Source: Variovorax sp. Root318D1 (lineage in GTDB: Bacteria > Pseudomonadota > Gammaproteobacteria > Burkholderiales > Burkholderiaceae_C). Taken from it: a DNA stretch of 64,000 bases. Shown piece after piece: positions 9,868-18,584 of this stretch. The translations under genes and the position numbers were made by a program. The stretch spans positions 587,829-651,828 of the forward strand of contig NZ_LMCQ01000012.1 of NCBI RefSeq assembly GCF_001424835.1, given 5' to 3'. How positions within the stretch are numbered: position 1 is the first letter of the stretch; every line of letters begins with the position of its first letter. Below the pieces are notes generated by a model. It was not told the DNA's origin, made no database searches, and was given only the letters and a program-made list of their open reading frames with translations.

Positions 9868-10873
9868 GACGGCTGGCACGGCCGCCGCGCCGCCCTGGGT
9901 CGAAAAATACCTGGAGCATGTGCGCGTGGAGCGCCGGCTGGCGCCGCGCACGGTCGAGCTCTACGCCATTCACCTTCAGGCGCTTGCGGCCAACGCCGCG
10001 GACGCCGGGCTTTCGCTCGACCGCGTTCAAACGGCCCACATCCGGCGCTGGATGGCACAGCTGCACGGCGCCGGTCGCGAGCCGCGCGGCATCGCGCTGG
10101 TGCTCTCGTGCTGGCGCAGCTTCTACCGCTGGCTCGGCAACGAGGGGCTGGTGGGCTTCAATCCGGTGAAGGACGTGCATGCGCCCAAGGCCGCGCGGCC
10201 GCTGCCCAAGGCGCTGGCGGTCGACGACGCGGTGCGGCTCGCCGAAATGTACGACCCCGAGGCCGACCCCTGGACCGAGGCGCGCGACGGCGCCATCGTC
10301 GAAGTGCTCTACGGCTGCGGCCTGCGCGTGAGCGAACTCACCGGCCTCGATGCCCGAGCCAGCAATACGGCGCGCGGCTGGGTCGACCTGGATGCGCTCG
10401 AAGCCAACGTGCTCGGCAAGGGCGGCAAGCGGCGCCTGGTGCCGATCGGCGGCAAGGCGGCCGAAGCGCTGCGCGACTGGCTTGCGGTGCGCGGCGAATG
10501 CGCGGCGCTGGCAACGGCCGGCCTGCGGGATCCGGCTGGCGCGGCGGCGCTCTTCATCAGCAGCAAGGGCGTGCGGATGTCGTCGCAGGCGGTATGGAAG
10601 CTGCTGCGCGAGCGCAGCCTCAAGGCCGGCCTGGCGGCGCCGGTGCATCCGCACATGCTGCGGCATTCATTTGCGAGCCACGTGCTCCAGTCGAGCAGCG
10701 ACCTGCGCGCCGTGCAGGAGCTGCTGGGCCACGCCAACATCTCGACCACGCAGATCTATACCCGGCTGGACTTCCAGCACCTGGCCAAGGCCTATGACGC
10801 GGCCCATCCGCGCGCGCAGGCGCGACCCGAGGGCGCGCGCGCCAAGCCCAGAAAAGACGACACCGACAAATGA
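9842..10873 (+). CDS. xerC: Site-specific tyrosine recombinase XerC
   Basis: With XerD, resolves chromosome dimers at dif. An N-terminal SAM-like core-binding domain (about residues 18-105) is followed by the catalytic domain with Arg in GCGLRVSEL, Lys in GKGGKRR, HMLRH, the second His in LGHANIST, and the Tyr nucleophile in IYTRLDF. It has 343 residues from this ATG, and a second ATG three codons later (9851) is equally plausible. Location next to dapF and DUF484 is the classic chromosomal position, which argues against a phage integrase. The basic C-terminal tail (RPEGARAKPRKDDTDK) extends beyond most XerC proteins. Confidence 0.93.
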   Translation: MHSMATSTETAGTAAAPPWVEKYLEHVRVERRLAPRTVELYAIHLQALAANAADAGLSLDRVQTAHIRRWMAQLHGAGREPRGIALVLSCWRSFYRWLGNEGLVGFNPVKDVHAPKAARPLPKALAVDDAVRLAEMYDPEADPWTEARDGAIVEVLYGCGLRVSELTGLDARASNTARGWVDLDALEANVLGKGGKRRLVPIGGKAAEALRDWLAVRGECAALATAGLRDPAGAAALFISSKGVRMSSQAVWKLLRERSLKAGLAAPVHPHMLRHSFASHVLQSSSDLRAVQELLGHANISTTQIYTRLDFQHLAKAYDAAHPRAQARPEGARAKPRKDDTDK

Positions 10874-12090
10874 AAACCCTCCGCCTCAAGCCCGGCAAGG
10901 AGCGCTCGCTGGCGCGCCGCCATCCCTGGATCTTCGAATCCGCCATTGCTCGCGGCGGTGCCGATTCGGGCGAGACGGTGCGCGTCGAATCCCATGACGG
11001 CGCCTTCCTGGCCTGGGCCGCGTTCAGCCCGATTTCCAAGATCCGCGCGCGGGCCTGGAGCTTTGTCGAAACGCAGCGCATCGACGCAGCCTTTCTTGCC
11101 TCGGTGTGCGCCCGCGCGGTGGTGGCCCGGTCGCTTTTCGACCTGCAGAGCGACGGTGTCCGGCTGGTCCACGGCGAAGCCGACGGTCTACCGGGCCTCA
11201 TCGTCGACCGCTACGGCGACACGCTGGTCGCGCAGTTCTTGTCGGCCGGCGTCGAGCGCTGGAAGGCCGTCATTGCCGATGCGCTGCTCGAAGCCACCGG
11301 CTTGCACAAGCTCTACGAGCGTTCCGACGCCAGCGGCCGCGAGCGCGAAGGCCTGAAGCCCGTCACGGGCTGGCTGCGCGGGGAGGGTGCCACCGAAATC
11401 ACGATCCGCGAGCACGGCTGGAAGCTCTCGCTCGACATTGCGACCGGCCACAAGACTGGCTTCTACCTGGACCAGCGCGACAGCCGCCAGCGCTTTGCCG
11501 AGCTGGCCCAGCATCGGCGCTTTCGGCGCGTGCTCAACTGCTTTTGCTACACCGGCGGCTTTACGGTCGCGGCGCTCGCGGGCCTGCGGGCGGCCGGCGC
11601 GGTGGAGGGCGCCGAGCTGGTGTCGGTCGATTCGTCGCAACCGGCGCTCGAAAAGGCACGGGCCAATCTGGCGCTGAACGGCTTCGGCGGTGAGGGATTG
11701 GGCGTTAAGGCCGAGTTTCTGGATGCCAACGTCAACACCGTGCTGCGCGAGTTCATCGAACAGGGCCGCACCTTCGACGCCATCGTGCTCGATCCGCCCA
11801 AGTTCGCGCCCACGGCGGCCCATGCCGAGCGCGCTGCCCGTGCCTATAAAGACATCAACCGTCTCGCGCTCAAGCTGCTGGAGCCCGGCGGTGTGTTGCT
11901 GACTTTTTCCTGCTCGGGCGGCATTAGCGCCGACCTGTTCCACAAGATCGTGGCTTCGGCCGGCATCGACGCCCAAGTGGACGGTTACATCAGCGAACGA
12001 TTGGGCGCAGCCCCCGACCATCCGATGACCATCGAGTTTCCGGAGGGCGAATACCTGAAGGGCCTGGTGGTGGTGCGAAAGCCCGCTTGA
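10870..12090 (+). CDS. rlmI: RlmI-type class I SAM-dependent 23S rRNA (cytosine) methyltransferase
   Basis: 406-residue enzyme of the RlmI/YccW family, which makes m5C in 23S rRNA (C1962 in E. coli). An N-terminal PUA-like domain (KPGKERSLARRHPWIF) is followed by a central RlmI-specific part and a Rossmann methyltransferase domain with the motifs GFYLDQRDSR, NCFCYTGGFTVAA, ILDPPKFAP-like VLDPPKF, and the catalytic Cys region LTFSCSGGIS. It starts with ATGA overlap on xerC, so it is probably co-transcribed with it. Specificity is from family membership. Confidence 0.85.
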   Translation: MKTLRLKPGKERSLARRHPWIFESAIARGGADSGETVRVESHDGAFLAWAAFSPISKIRARAWSFVETQRIDAAFLASVCARAVVARSLFDLQSDGVRLVHGEADGLPGLIVDRYGDTLVAQFLSAGVERWKAVIADALLEATGLHKLYERSDASGREREGLKPVTGWLRGEGATEITIREHGWKLSLDIATGHKTGFYLDQRDSRQRFAELAQHRRFRRVLNCFCYTGGFTVAALAGLRAAGAVEGAELVSVDSSQPALEKARANLALNGFGGEGLGVKAEFLDANVNTVLREFIEQGRTFDAIVLDPPKFAPTAAHAERAARAYKDINRLALKLLEPGGVLLTFSCSGGISADLFHKIVASAGIDAQVDGYISERLGAAPDHPMTIEFPEGEYLKGLVVVRKPA

Positions 12091-12173
12091 CCCCGCGCCA
12101 ACGCAACTGAGTGGCATTGGCTAAACTGCCGGCCAATTCTTCTTCTTCCTGTTTTCCGCCTTCGGAGCACACC

Positions 12174-13220
12174 ATGGCCCTTATTCCCGCCACCATCCTC
12201 ACCGGCTTTCTGGGCTCGGGCAAAACCACGCTGCTCAAGCGCATCCTGACGGAAGCCCACGGCCAGAAGATCGCGGTGATCGAGAACGAGTTTGGCGAAG
12301 AGAACATCGACAGCGACATTCTGGTGACCGAATCGAAAGAGCAGATCATCCAGATGAGCAACGGCTGCGTCTGCTGCACCATCCGCGAAGACCTGCGCGA
12401 AGCGCTGCAGCTCTTGGCCGCCAAGAAGCGCCAGGGCCTGCTCGACTTCGACCGCGTGGTGATCGAGACCACGGGCCTCGCCGACCCCGGCCCCGTGGCG
12501 CAGACCTTCTTCATGGACGACGAGATTGCCGAGAGCTACCTGCTCGACTCCATCCTGACGCTGGTCGATGCCAAGCATGCGCCGCAGCAGCTCAACGACC
12601 GCCAGGAAGCGCGCCGCCAGGTCGGCTTTGCTGACCAGATCTTCATCAGCAAGAGCGAGCTGGTGTCCGCCGAAGAAACCGAGGCGCTGATTCACCGCCT
12701 GAAGCACATGAACCCGCGTGCGCCGCAGCAGAAGGCGCATTTTGGCGACGTGCCGCTGAAGGACATCTTCGATCTGCGCGGCTTCAACCTGAATGCCAAG
12801 CTGGACATCGACCCCGACTTCCTGAAGGAAGAAGAGGCGCACGACCATGACCACGCGCATGGCGAAAATTGCGACCACCCGTCGCACCAGCACGAGGGCC
12901 ACGGCCACCATCACCACACCGATGACGACGTGAAGAGCTTCGTCTACAAGGCCGACCGGCCCTTCGACCCGGCCAAGCTCGAAGACTTTCTGGGCGCCAT
13001 CGTCAACATCTACGGTCCGCGCATGCTGCGCTACAAGGGCGTGCTGAGCATGAAGGGCACCGAGCGCAAAGTCATTTTCCAGGGCGTGCACCAGCTGATG
13101 GGCAGCGACCTGGGCCCGGAGTGGGGCAAGGACGAAGCACGCCAGAGCCGCATGGTGTTCATCGGCATCGAGCTGCCGCGAGAAATTCTCGAACAAGGCC
13201 TGGAACAGTGCCTGGTCTGA
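12174..13220 (+). CDS. COG0523 GTPase, putative zinc/cobalt metallochaperone
   Basis: 348-residue G3E-family GTPase (CobW/YjiA/ZNG class) thought to deliver metal to client enzymes using GTP. It has Walker A GFLGSGKTT, the family metal motif CVCC in NGCVCCTIRED, ETTGLADP, and a C-terminal CobW domain. Between the domains (about residues 222-250) is a His-rich loop with about 12 His in 30 residues, a probable metal-binding segment. I saw no clear Zur-type operator before it. It is preceded by an 83-bp gap and converges on the ydgA-like gene across a paired palindromic repeat. Confidence 0.85.
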   Translation: MALIPATILTGFLGSGKTTLLKRILTEAHGQKIAVIENEFGEENIDSDILVTESKEQIIQMSNGCVCCTIREDLREALQLLAAKKRQGLLDFDRVVIETTGLADPGPVAQTFFMDDEIAESYLLDSILTLVDAKHAPQQLNDRQEARRQVGFADQIFISKSELVSAEETEALIHRLKHMNPRAPQQKAHFGDVPLKDIFDLRGFNLNAKLDIDPDFLKEEEAHDHDHAHGENCDHPSHQHEGHGHHHHTDDDVKSFVYKADRPFDPAKLEDFLGAIVNIYGPRMLRYKGVLSMKGTERKVIFQGVHQLMGSDLGPEWGKDEARQSRMVFIGIELPREILEQGLEQCLV

Positions 13221-13234
13221 GCCCCTGACTTGCT

Positions 13235-13255
13235 CCTTCCCCCGCTGGGGGAAGG
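13235..13255. repeat. REP-like palindrome, left copy
   Basis: CCTTCCCCC-GCT-GGGGGAAGG, a perfect 9-bp stem with a 3-base loop, 14 bp after the COG0523 stop, followed by TTGGGATGGGGG. It is related to, and inverted against, the copy at 13331. Confidence 0.75.
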
Positions 13256-13330
13256 TTGGGATGGGGGCGGGCCCTCGATCGGGCGCCGCGCCTTTTTCCT
13301 TTTTGGGAGGCCATCGTGCCCCCACCCCGG

Positions 13331-13351
13331 CCCTCCCCCAGAGGGGGAGGG
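13331..13351. repeat. REP-like palindrome, right copy
   Basis: CCCTCCCCC-AGA-GGGGGAGGG, preceded by CCCCCACCCCGG, which mirrors the tail of the left copy. The two units flank about 75 bp between convergent genes and could end transcription in both directions. Confidence 0.75.
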
Positions 13352-13368
13352 AGGAACCACCCTGGGGC

Positions 13369-14838
13369 TTACTTGCCCATGCCGCCCATCGGCTGGCCGT
13401 TGATCTTCAGGCTGCCTTCGCTGTACTCGACCTGGCTCGTGATGTCGCTGCCGTCGCGCTTGACGAAGTTCATGGCTTCGCCTTGCTCGACCAGCCCCGC
13501 CACCATCTCAGGCGGCGGCGTCTGGCCGCTCTCGGCGCCGGTGGCGGCAATCTGCTCGAGCCATTGCATCGGCAGGCGCGCATTGGCCTTGAGCACGCCG
13601 CGCTTCATCAGCAGGGCCATGCCCGGCGCCTGCAGGTCTTCGTCGGTCACGCCGACCATGCCGGCCGTGTAGCTGATCTCGCCGCGCTTGCCGCCGATTT
13701 CGACCAGCATCTTGTCCAGGCCGATTTCGGGGCTGTACTTGGCCATGGCCTTCAGGTCGGGCGCCAGCTGGTCCATCAGCGCCTGCATGGCGGCTTGCGA
13801 GGCCTTGCCGCCACCCTTGCCGCAGCCGTTGATGGCGCTCGACTTCAGCCAGGCATCGGCCAGCTTCTTGTAGCCGGCGGCGTGAATGCGGCGCCCGCCG
13901 CTGCTCATCTCGAACTTGTCGATCTTGGTTTCGCCAATCTTGCCGGCGCCCTTGATGGTGCCGGTCGATGCGTAGAGCCCGTCCTTGATGCTGGCATCTG
14001 CGAGCATGTCGATGTTCTGCAGCAGCACGGTCGGCAGGGCCTTGCCCTCCGCACCTTCGGCGGTGCCCAGGCCCTTGGGGGCGGCAAATTCGAAGCTTTC
14101 GAGGCGGCCTTCGGTCTTGCCGGTGGCCAGGATCCAGCCGGCGCTGCTGTCCATGTCGGCCTTGCCGGTCAGCTTGCCCATCTTCATGGTGGCACCGGTG
14201 CGCATGTCGCTGACGTCCAGGCCTGGCATGGTCAGGTCGTAGTGCACCTGGGTGCGGGCACCGTTCACCTCGACGCGGGCTTGCGCGCCTTGCCAGGTGA
14301 ACTGGGCCTTGCCTTCGTCGGTCACCTTGGCCGGCGCCACGGTCAGGTCGCTGGTGTAGCCGCCGTCGAAGGCGACCTTGGTGCGCGCCGTCAGGGGCTT
14401 GGCCTTGCCGAAGAGCTGTTCGGCCTTGGCCTGGCCCTTCACGTCGAGCACCAGTTCGCTTTCGATGGTGGCCGCGGCCAGCGTGCCGCCGGCGAGCGGG
14501 CCGTGGCGGATGGTGTCGCGGAAGGTGAGCCGCACGGGCTTGAACGGCGTGGCGGCATCGTCGTCTTCGTCGTCGTCACCTTCGGCAGGCTTGACGGCGG
14601 GCACCTGCGCCGCGGCATCGGCTGCGCATCCGAGCTCGAGCGTCACGGTGCTCACGGCGCCGAAAAAGCCCTGCTCATAGCTGCGGTTGATCACGCGTAC
14701 CAGCGCGGTCTGCTTCGGCAACTCGTCCAGGGCGGTGTCGTAGCTGGACTTGATTTTTGTGCCGGCCCACCACGTGCTGCCGCCATAGGCAAGCGCAATG
14801 GCGGCTGCCAGCGCGCCCAAAACTGCTTTTTTGCTCAC
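13369..14838 (-). CDS. YdgA-like DUF945 family protein
   Basis: 489-residue DUF945 protein. A single N-terminal hydrophobic helix (AVLGALAAAIALAYG) anchors or exports it. The rest is a repeat-rich, beta-strand-dominated domain with the family's tail (GQPMGG near the C-terminus). An acidic low-complexity insert (GDDDEDDDAA) lies near residue 88. Family members are periplasmic or inner-membrane proteins; E. coli YdgA has been linked to membrane physiology but has no defined activity. The start is a GTG with AGAGAAG upstream. It converges on the COG0523 gene and diverges from dksA. Confidence 0.75.
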   Translation of the reverse strand: MSKKAVLGALAAAIALAYGGSTWWAGTKIKSSYDTALDELPKQTALVRVINRSYEQGFFGAVSTVTLELGCAADAAAQVPAVKPAEGDDDEDDDAATPFKPVRLTFRDTIRHGPLAGGTLAAATIESELVLDVKGQAKAEQLFGKAKPLTARTKVAFDGGYTSDLTVAPAKVTDEGKAQFTWQGAQARVEVNGARTQVHYDLTMPGLDVSDMRTGATMKMGKLTGKADMDSSAGWILATGKTEGRLESFEFAAPKGLGTAEGAEGKALPTVLLQNIDMLADASIKDGLYASTGTIKGAGKIGETKIDKFEMSSGGRRIHAAGYKKLADAWLKSSAINGCGKGGGKASQAAMQALMDQLAPDLKAMAKYSPEIGLDKMLVEIGGKRGEISYTAGMVGVTDEDLQAPGMALLMKRGVLKANARLPMQWLEQIAATGAESGQTPPPEMVAGLVEQGEAMNFVKRDGSDITSQVEYSEGSLKINGQPMGGMGK

Positions 14839-14985
14839 GATTTCTTCTCTTGTATGAATTGTTGGTCGACCCGCACCGTCCCTCGGCGGCTTTGGCAGGC
14901 CTTCGTTGCCCCCTCCGGCAACGGTGGCGATGCTACCGGAGGCAGCCCGGTTGCAGGCACATCCCCCTTCATTTCGAGTTCTCTA

Positions 14986-14991
14986 TACAAT
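14986..14991 (+). promoter_or_regulatory. Candidate -10 element of dksA (TACAAT)
   Basis: TACAAT followed by CGCGCGCC. It predicts a transcript start near 14998 and a 5' leader of about 180 bases. No good -35 at 16-18 bp spacing was found. Confidence 0.45.
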
Positions 14992-15080
14992 CGCGCGCCT
15001 GTTCCGGCAGCCACGCCCTCGTCCAAACGGCGGGGTGTGGCTTACGGTACGGGGCGCCGCACGTTTCTGGCGGGCTTTCG

Positions 15081-15170
15081 GGGGTATAACCCCGGGGTTC
15101 GTCACTGCGAGCACTCCGACGAGTGGAGCCCAGGCGGGTTGAACCCGCAAAAAGGCTCCCTTGGGAGGAG
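15081..15170 (+). promoter_or_regulatory. Structured dksA leader with a ribosome-site-hiding hairpin
   Basis: Successive perfect arms: GGGGT/ACCCC (15081-15093) competing with AACCCC/GGGGTT (15088-15099); CACTC/GAGTG (15112-15125); GCGGGTT/AACCCGC (15134-15148); CTCCC/GGGAG (15156-15167). The last covers the GGAGG ribosome site. GGAGCC (15125-15130) can instead pair with GGCTCC (15154-15159), enclosing the third hairpin and freeing the ribosome site. This gives two exclusive folds, one closed and one open. Function is inferred. Confidence 0.45.
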
Positions 15171-15177
15171 ACACCCA

Positions 15178-16215
15178 GTGAAAGCGCGTTCCAGTTCGTT
15201 CAAGGAGCCAGTCACCGTGAAGAAACCCGCCGCCAAGGCTACGCCAGCAACCAAGCCCGCCGCTAAAAAAGCGGTGGCTGCAAAGCCGGCTGTATCCGCG
15301 GCGAAAAAAACTTCTTCCGCTGCAAAAGCTCCGGCCACGAAACAAAAAAGCGCCCCAAAGAAGCCAGCAACGCCAACGGCCAAGGCCGCGACCGTTGCAA
15401 AGCCCGTCAAGCCTGCAAAGTCCGTTGCGCCGCCGGTGGCATCCGCCCCGGCCAAGAGCGCAACCAAGACCGCAGTTGCGGGTCAACCGCCATCCAAAAC
15501 CGTCGGCCGCACTGCTGCCGTTCTTTCTGCCCCTCCGATCCCAATGAAAAAAACGGCTGCCGCCACTTCTTCCGCCACGGCGACACCTTCGATGCCCGTT
15601 CAGACCGCTGCACCCGCCCCCGCGCGCGGCGGCCGCGTGTCCCGGCTGTCGCAGCTGACCGTGCCTTCCATGCCGCAATCGGTGGCTTCCACCGCTGCCA
15701 AGTCGTCGTTCTCGCAGGCGCCTTCCAATGCGCTGGTGCCGCCGCCCCCCGTGGCGGTCAAAAAAGACCCGAAGCTCGCCAACAACTGGAAAACCAAGTC
15801 GGTTGATGAGTTGAGCGACGCCGAAGTCATCGCGATGCCCGACACCGAGTACATGAACGAAAAGCAGATGGCGTTCTTCCGCCTGAAGCTGGTCGAACTC
15901 AAGCGCGGCATCCTCGAGAACGCCGGCGAAACCACCGAGCACCTGCGTGAAGACACCGTGGTGGTGCCCGATCCGGCCGACCGCGCCACCATCGAGGAAG
16001 AGCATGCACTCGAGCTGCGCACGCGCGACCGCGAGCGCAAGCTGCTGAAGAAGATCGAGCAGTCGATCCAGCGCATCGATGCCGGCGACTACGGCTACTG
16101 CGACGAAACCGGCGAACCCATCGGTGTCGGCCGCCTGCTGGCCCGTCCCACGGCCACGCTGTCGCTCGAGGCGCAGCAGCGCCGCGAACTCAAGCAGAAG
16201 ATGTTCGGGGACTGA
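15178..16215 (+). CDS. dksA: DksA-family RNA polymerase-binding factor with long Lys/Ala-rich N-terminus
   Basis: Partner of ppGpp that binds the RNA polymerase secondary channel in the stringent response. The GTG at 15178 has the ribosome site AGGAG seven bases upstream and gives 345 residues, against about 150 for E. coli DksA. Residues 1-190 are a basic Lys/Ala/Pro repeat region resembling histone H1 or AlgP tails. The DksA core follows: ADTEYM-like DTEYMNEKQMAFF, the coiled-coil tip DPADRA (the D-x-x-D-x-A motif), then the globular end. Only one of the four zinc-finger cysteines remains (GYCDETGEP); the later pair is SLEA. This is the reduced-Cys type seen in several proteobacteria. A second GTG at 15217 is possible. 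Confidence 0.88.
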   Translation: MKARSSSFKEPVTVKKPAAKATPATKPAAKKAVAAKPAVSAAKKTSSAAKAPATKQKSAPKKPATPTAKAATVAKPVKPAKSVAPPVASAPAKSATKTAVAGQPPSKTVGRTAAVLSAPPIPMKKTAAATSSATATPSMPVQTAAPAPARGGRVSRLSQLTVPSMPQSVASTAAKSSFSQAPSNALVPPPPVAVKKDPKLANNWKTKSVDELSDAEVIAMPDTEYMNEKQMAFFRLKLVELKRGILENAGETTEHLREDTVVVPDPADRATIEEEHALELRTRDRERKLLKKIEQSIQRIDAGDYGYCDETGEPIGVGRLLARPTATLSLEAQQRRELKQKMFGD

Positions 16216-16268
16216 TCCGGCCCTTCAGAAACAGAAAAGAGAACCTGATCGCCTCGAAGTTTTTGTCG

Positions 16269-17978
16269 ATGCCAAAGGAAGAGTCGGGCCGCCTGTTCTC
16301 CAAGGTGGCGAAATTCGTCCGCAATCCGCTCAAGGATTGGTCGGAACTCAACGCGACCCCCGATTCCACGCTGCCCGCGGACCAGGCCTACAGCCGGGAA
16401 ATGCTCAAGGAGATGATCGAGCGGCGCCAGCGCAACGATTTCGTTCGCCGGCGCGAGTTCGACATGCTCCGCAAGCTGCGCCAGCGTGAAGCGGCCGCCC
16501 ATGCCTTCGAAGGAACGGTCACGCCGTCTTCCTTCAACCTGAACAGCACCACTGAAAAATCGGAGGGCCGCGCCCTCACGCTCAAAAAGATCGACGAGAT
16601 CGAAGAGCAGATGTCCCAGCAATGGTGGAAGGGCCGCGGCCCCAATGGCGAGGTGCTGGGCAATGCGCCCCCCGACGCCGGCGCCGAAACCCTCCCGCCG
16701 CCCGTGAGCGCGGCCGAACTGGCCACCTTGCTCGCGCCTCCCGCGGGCCGCGCCGCGCCGGCGCCAGCGCCGGTATCCACGCCTGCGCCCGCCGCCGCCA
16801 TGGCGCCTGCTTCGGCTCCCGCCCCTGTCGGGCCTGCCAGCGCCGAGGTGAGCGTCCCCTCGCTGCTGTCGGCGCGGCTGGCGCGAGACGGCGCGCTCGA
16901 AGAGGCCGTGATCCGCTTCGCGCACGGCGACGATGCCGGTGCCGAGGCCATTCTTCTGCAGGCGCTGGCTTCGGAGAGCGCGGCTGCCGGGGGTGAAGAC
17001 GACCACGCCACCACCGAGCGTGACGACGCGCGCTGGCACGCCTTGTTCGACCTGTATCGCGCCACCGGCGACGCCACCCGCTTTGCCGCTGCCCGCATGC
17101 GCTATGCGCAGCGCATGAAACGCATGGGCCCCGACTGGGTGCCGCTGGACGAGCTGGCGCGCAACGTGAAGACAGTGGCCGCCAGCGATTACGCCGAACT
17201 GGCGCCGCCCAGCGCCGACTGGACCAGCCCGCCACGCCTGGCGCGCGACGGATTGGTGAATCTCACGCGGGCGCTTTCGAAGGCCGGTTCGGTCTGGACG
17301 CTCGACTGGCGCGCGCTGACAGCCATCGAACGCGATGCCGCCGCGCCCTTGCGCGTGCTATTCGCGCACTGGGCCGATTCGCCGGTGCAACTGCGCTTCA
17401 TCGGCGCCGCCAAGCTCAAGTCCGTGCTGGCGGAGTCCACGCCCAACAACGAGCGCGGCACCGAAGACGTCTGGTGGCAGCTGCACCTGGCGGCGCTGCG
17501 CATGATGAACATGCCCGACGACTTCGAGTTGGTGGCACTCAACTACTGCATCACCTACGAAGTCTCGCCGCCCGCCTGGCAAGATCCGAAGGGCGAATGC
17601 GCCTTGCTGGCTTCCTCCGCGGCAAGCCGCCCGGGCGCCGGCTCCGTCTGGTCGCTGTTGTCGGTCAACGGCGAATCGGAGAGCTTTCCGTCCACCGACA
17701 GCGGCTTTGCGGCGCTTGCGGGCGATTTGCGCGGAGAAGCGCATTCGAGCCTGCACCGTCTCGACACCGACCTGCGCAACACGACCGCACCCGTCATCTC
17801 GTGCGCCGCTTTGCTGCGCATGGACCTTGCCGCCGCCAGCACGCTGCTCGGCTGGGTCCGGGCGCGGGACGCCCAGGGCGACCGAGTCCAGTTTGTGGAC
17901 GCCCATCGCCTGATTGCGGCGCTTTTCGACATTGTCGGCATCGCCGACCACGCGATGGTGACCACAAGAAAGAACTAG
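16269..17978 (+). CDS. Conserved hypothetical protein with C-terminal STAS-like domain
   Basis: 569-residue cytoplasmic protein that commonly sits between dksA and hslV in this group (family recollection). The N-terminus ([17 protein letters not shown]) is a conserved helical segment followed by a charged stretch. Residues about 130-190 are Pro/Ala-rich linker, about 195-270 look like a TPR-type helical hairpin region ([22 protein letters not shown]), and the C-terminal part (about 340-450; [25 protein letters not shown]) resembles a STAS/MlaB fold. It starts at the ATG at 16269, since the upstream TTG adds only two residues. No catalytic motif is visible and no function can be stated. Confidence 0.65.
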   Translation: MPKEESGRLFSKVAKFVRNPLKDWSELNATPDSTLPADQAYSREMLKEMIERRQRNDFVRRREFDMLRKLRQREAAAHAFEGTVTPSSFNLNSTTEKSEGRALTLKKIDEIEEQMSQQWWKGRGPNGEVLGNAPPDAGAETLPPPVSAAELATLLAPPAGRAAPAPAPVSTPAPAAAMAPASAPAPVGPASAEVSVPSLLSARLARDGALEEAVIRFAHGDDAGAEAILLQALASESAAAGGEDDHATTERDDARWHALFDLYRATGDATRFAAARMRYAQRMKRMGPDWVPLDELARNVKTVAASDYAELAPPSADWTSPPRLARDGLVNLTRALSKAGSVWTLDWRALTAIERDAAAPLRVLFAHWADSPVQLRFIGAAKLKSVLAESTPNNERGTEDVWWQLHLAALRMMNMPDDFELVALNYCITYEVSPPAWQDPKGECALLASSAASRPGAGSVWSLLSVNGESESFPSTDSGFAALAGDLRGEAHSSLHRLDTDLRNTTAPVISCAALLRMDLAAASTLLGWVRARDAQGDRVQFVDAHRLIAALFDIVGIADHAMVTTRKN

Positions 17979-18036
17979 CCACATTCGGTCACAGGCGTGG
18001 GGTTGCATTGCCTTGCGGCATCCCCAGATGGCTTCG

Positions 18037-18582
18037 ATGGAACAGTTTCACGGCACCACCATCGTGAGCGTGCGCCGCAAGACCCCCCAGGGCGACCAAG
18101 TCGCCATTGGCGGGGACGGGCAGGTCACTCTCGGCAACATCGTCATCAAGGGCACTGCGCGCAAGGTGCGGCGGCTCTATCACGGCAAGGTGCTGGCTGG
18201 CTTTGCCGGCGCTACGGCCGACGCCTTCACGCTCTTCGAGCGCTTCGAGGCCAAGCTCGAAAAGCACCAGGGGCACCTGACCCGCGCCGCGGTCGAGCTC
18301 ACGAAAGACTGGCGCACCGACCGCGTGCTGCGCAAGCTCGAAGCCATGCTGGCCGTGGCCGACGCCACCACCTCTCTCATCATCACCGGCAACGGCGACG
18401 TGCTGGAACCCGAAGACGGTGTGATCGCCATCGGTTCAGGCGGTGCCTATGCGCAGTCGGCGGCCAAGGCGCTGATCGACAACACCGAACTCACGGCGGA
18501 GCAGATTGTGCGCAAATCGCTTGCGATAGCCGGCGAAATCTGCATTTACACGAACATGAACCACACCGTGGAAGCGCTCTGA
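18037..18582 (+). CDS. hslV: ATP-dependent protease peptidase subunit HslV
   Basis: Threonine protease of the HslUV proteasome-like complex. With this start (MEQFHG) a six-residue propeptide precedes the catalytic Thr7 of TTIVSVRR. Other landmarks are [27 protein letters not shown], and the closing [12 protein letters not shown]. It has 181 residues, normal for the family. ATG at 18028 is an alternative that adds three residues. hslU begins 2 bp after its stop, so the two are translated from one message. Confidence 0.96.
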   Translation: MEQFHGTTIVSVRRKTPQGDQVAIGGDGQVTLGNIVIKGTARKVRRLYHGKVLAGFAGATADAFTLFERFEAKLEKHQGHLTRAAVELTKDWRTDRVLRKLEAMLAVADATTSLIITGNGDVLEPEDGVIAIGSGGAYAQSAAKALIDNTELTAEQIVRKSLAIAGEICIYTNMNHTVEAL

Positions 18583-18584
18583 CC

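Larger units (their letters stand above)
14839..15177. other. 339-bp spacer between the ydgA-like gene and dksA
   Basis: Holds the divergent promoters. CGTTGCC/GGCAACG (14904-14923) and CCTCCGG/CCGGAGG (14912-14942) are two overlapping, mutually exclusive stems that would lie in the 5' leader of the minus-strand gene. TACAAT at 14986-14991 is a likely dksA -10. The last 100 bp form a structured dksA leader (separate entry). Confidence 0.5.

Noticed and set aside
12091..12173. A Zur-type zinc operator before the COG0523 gene
   Set aside because: The spacer has only a weak ATTGGC/GCCAAT inverted repeat and does not match Zur patterns I know.
13261..15177. In-frame extension of dksA by more than 600 codons upstream
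   Set aside because: It runs antisense to the whole ydgA-like gene. The GTG at 15178 has a good ribosome site and starts the basic tail.
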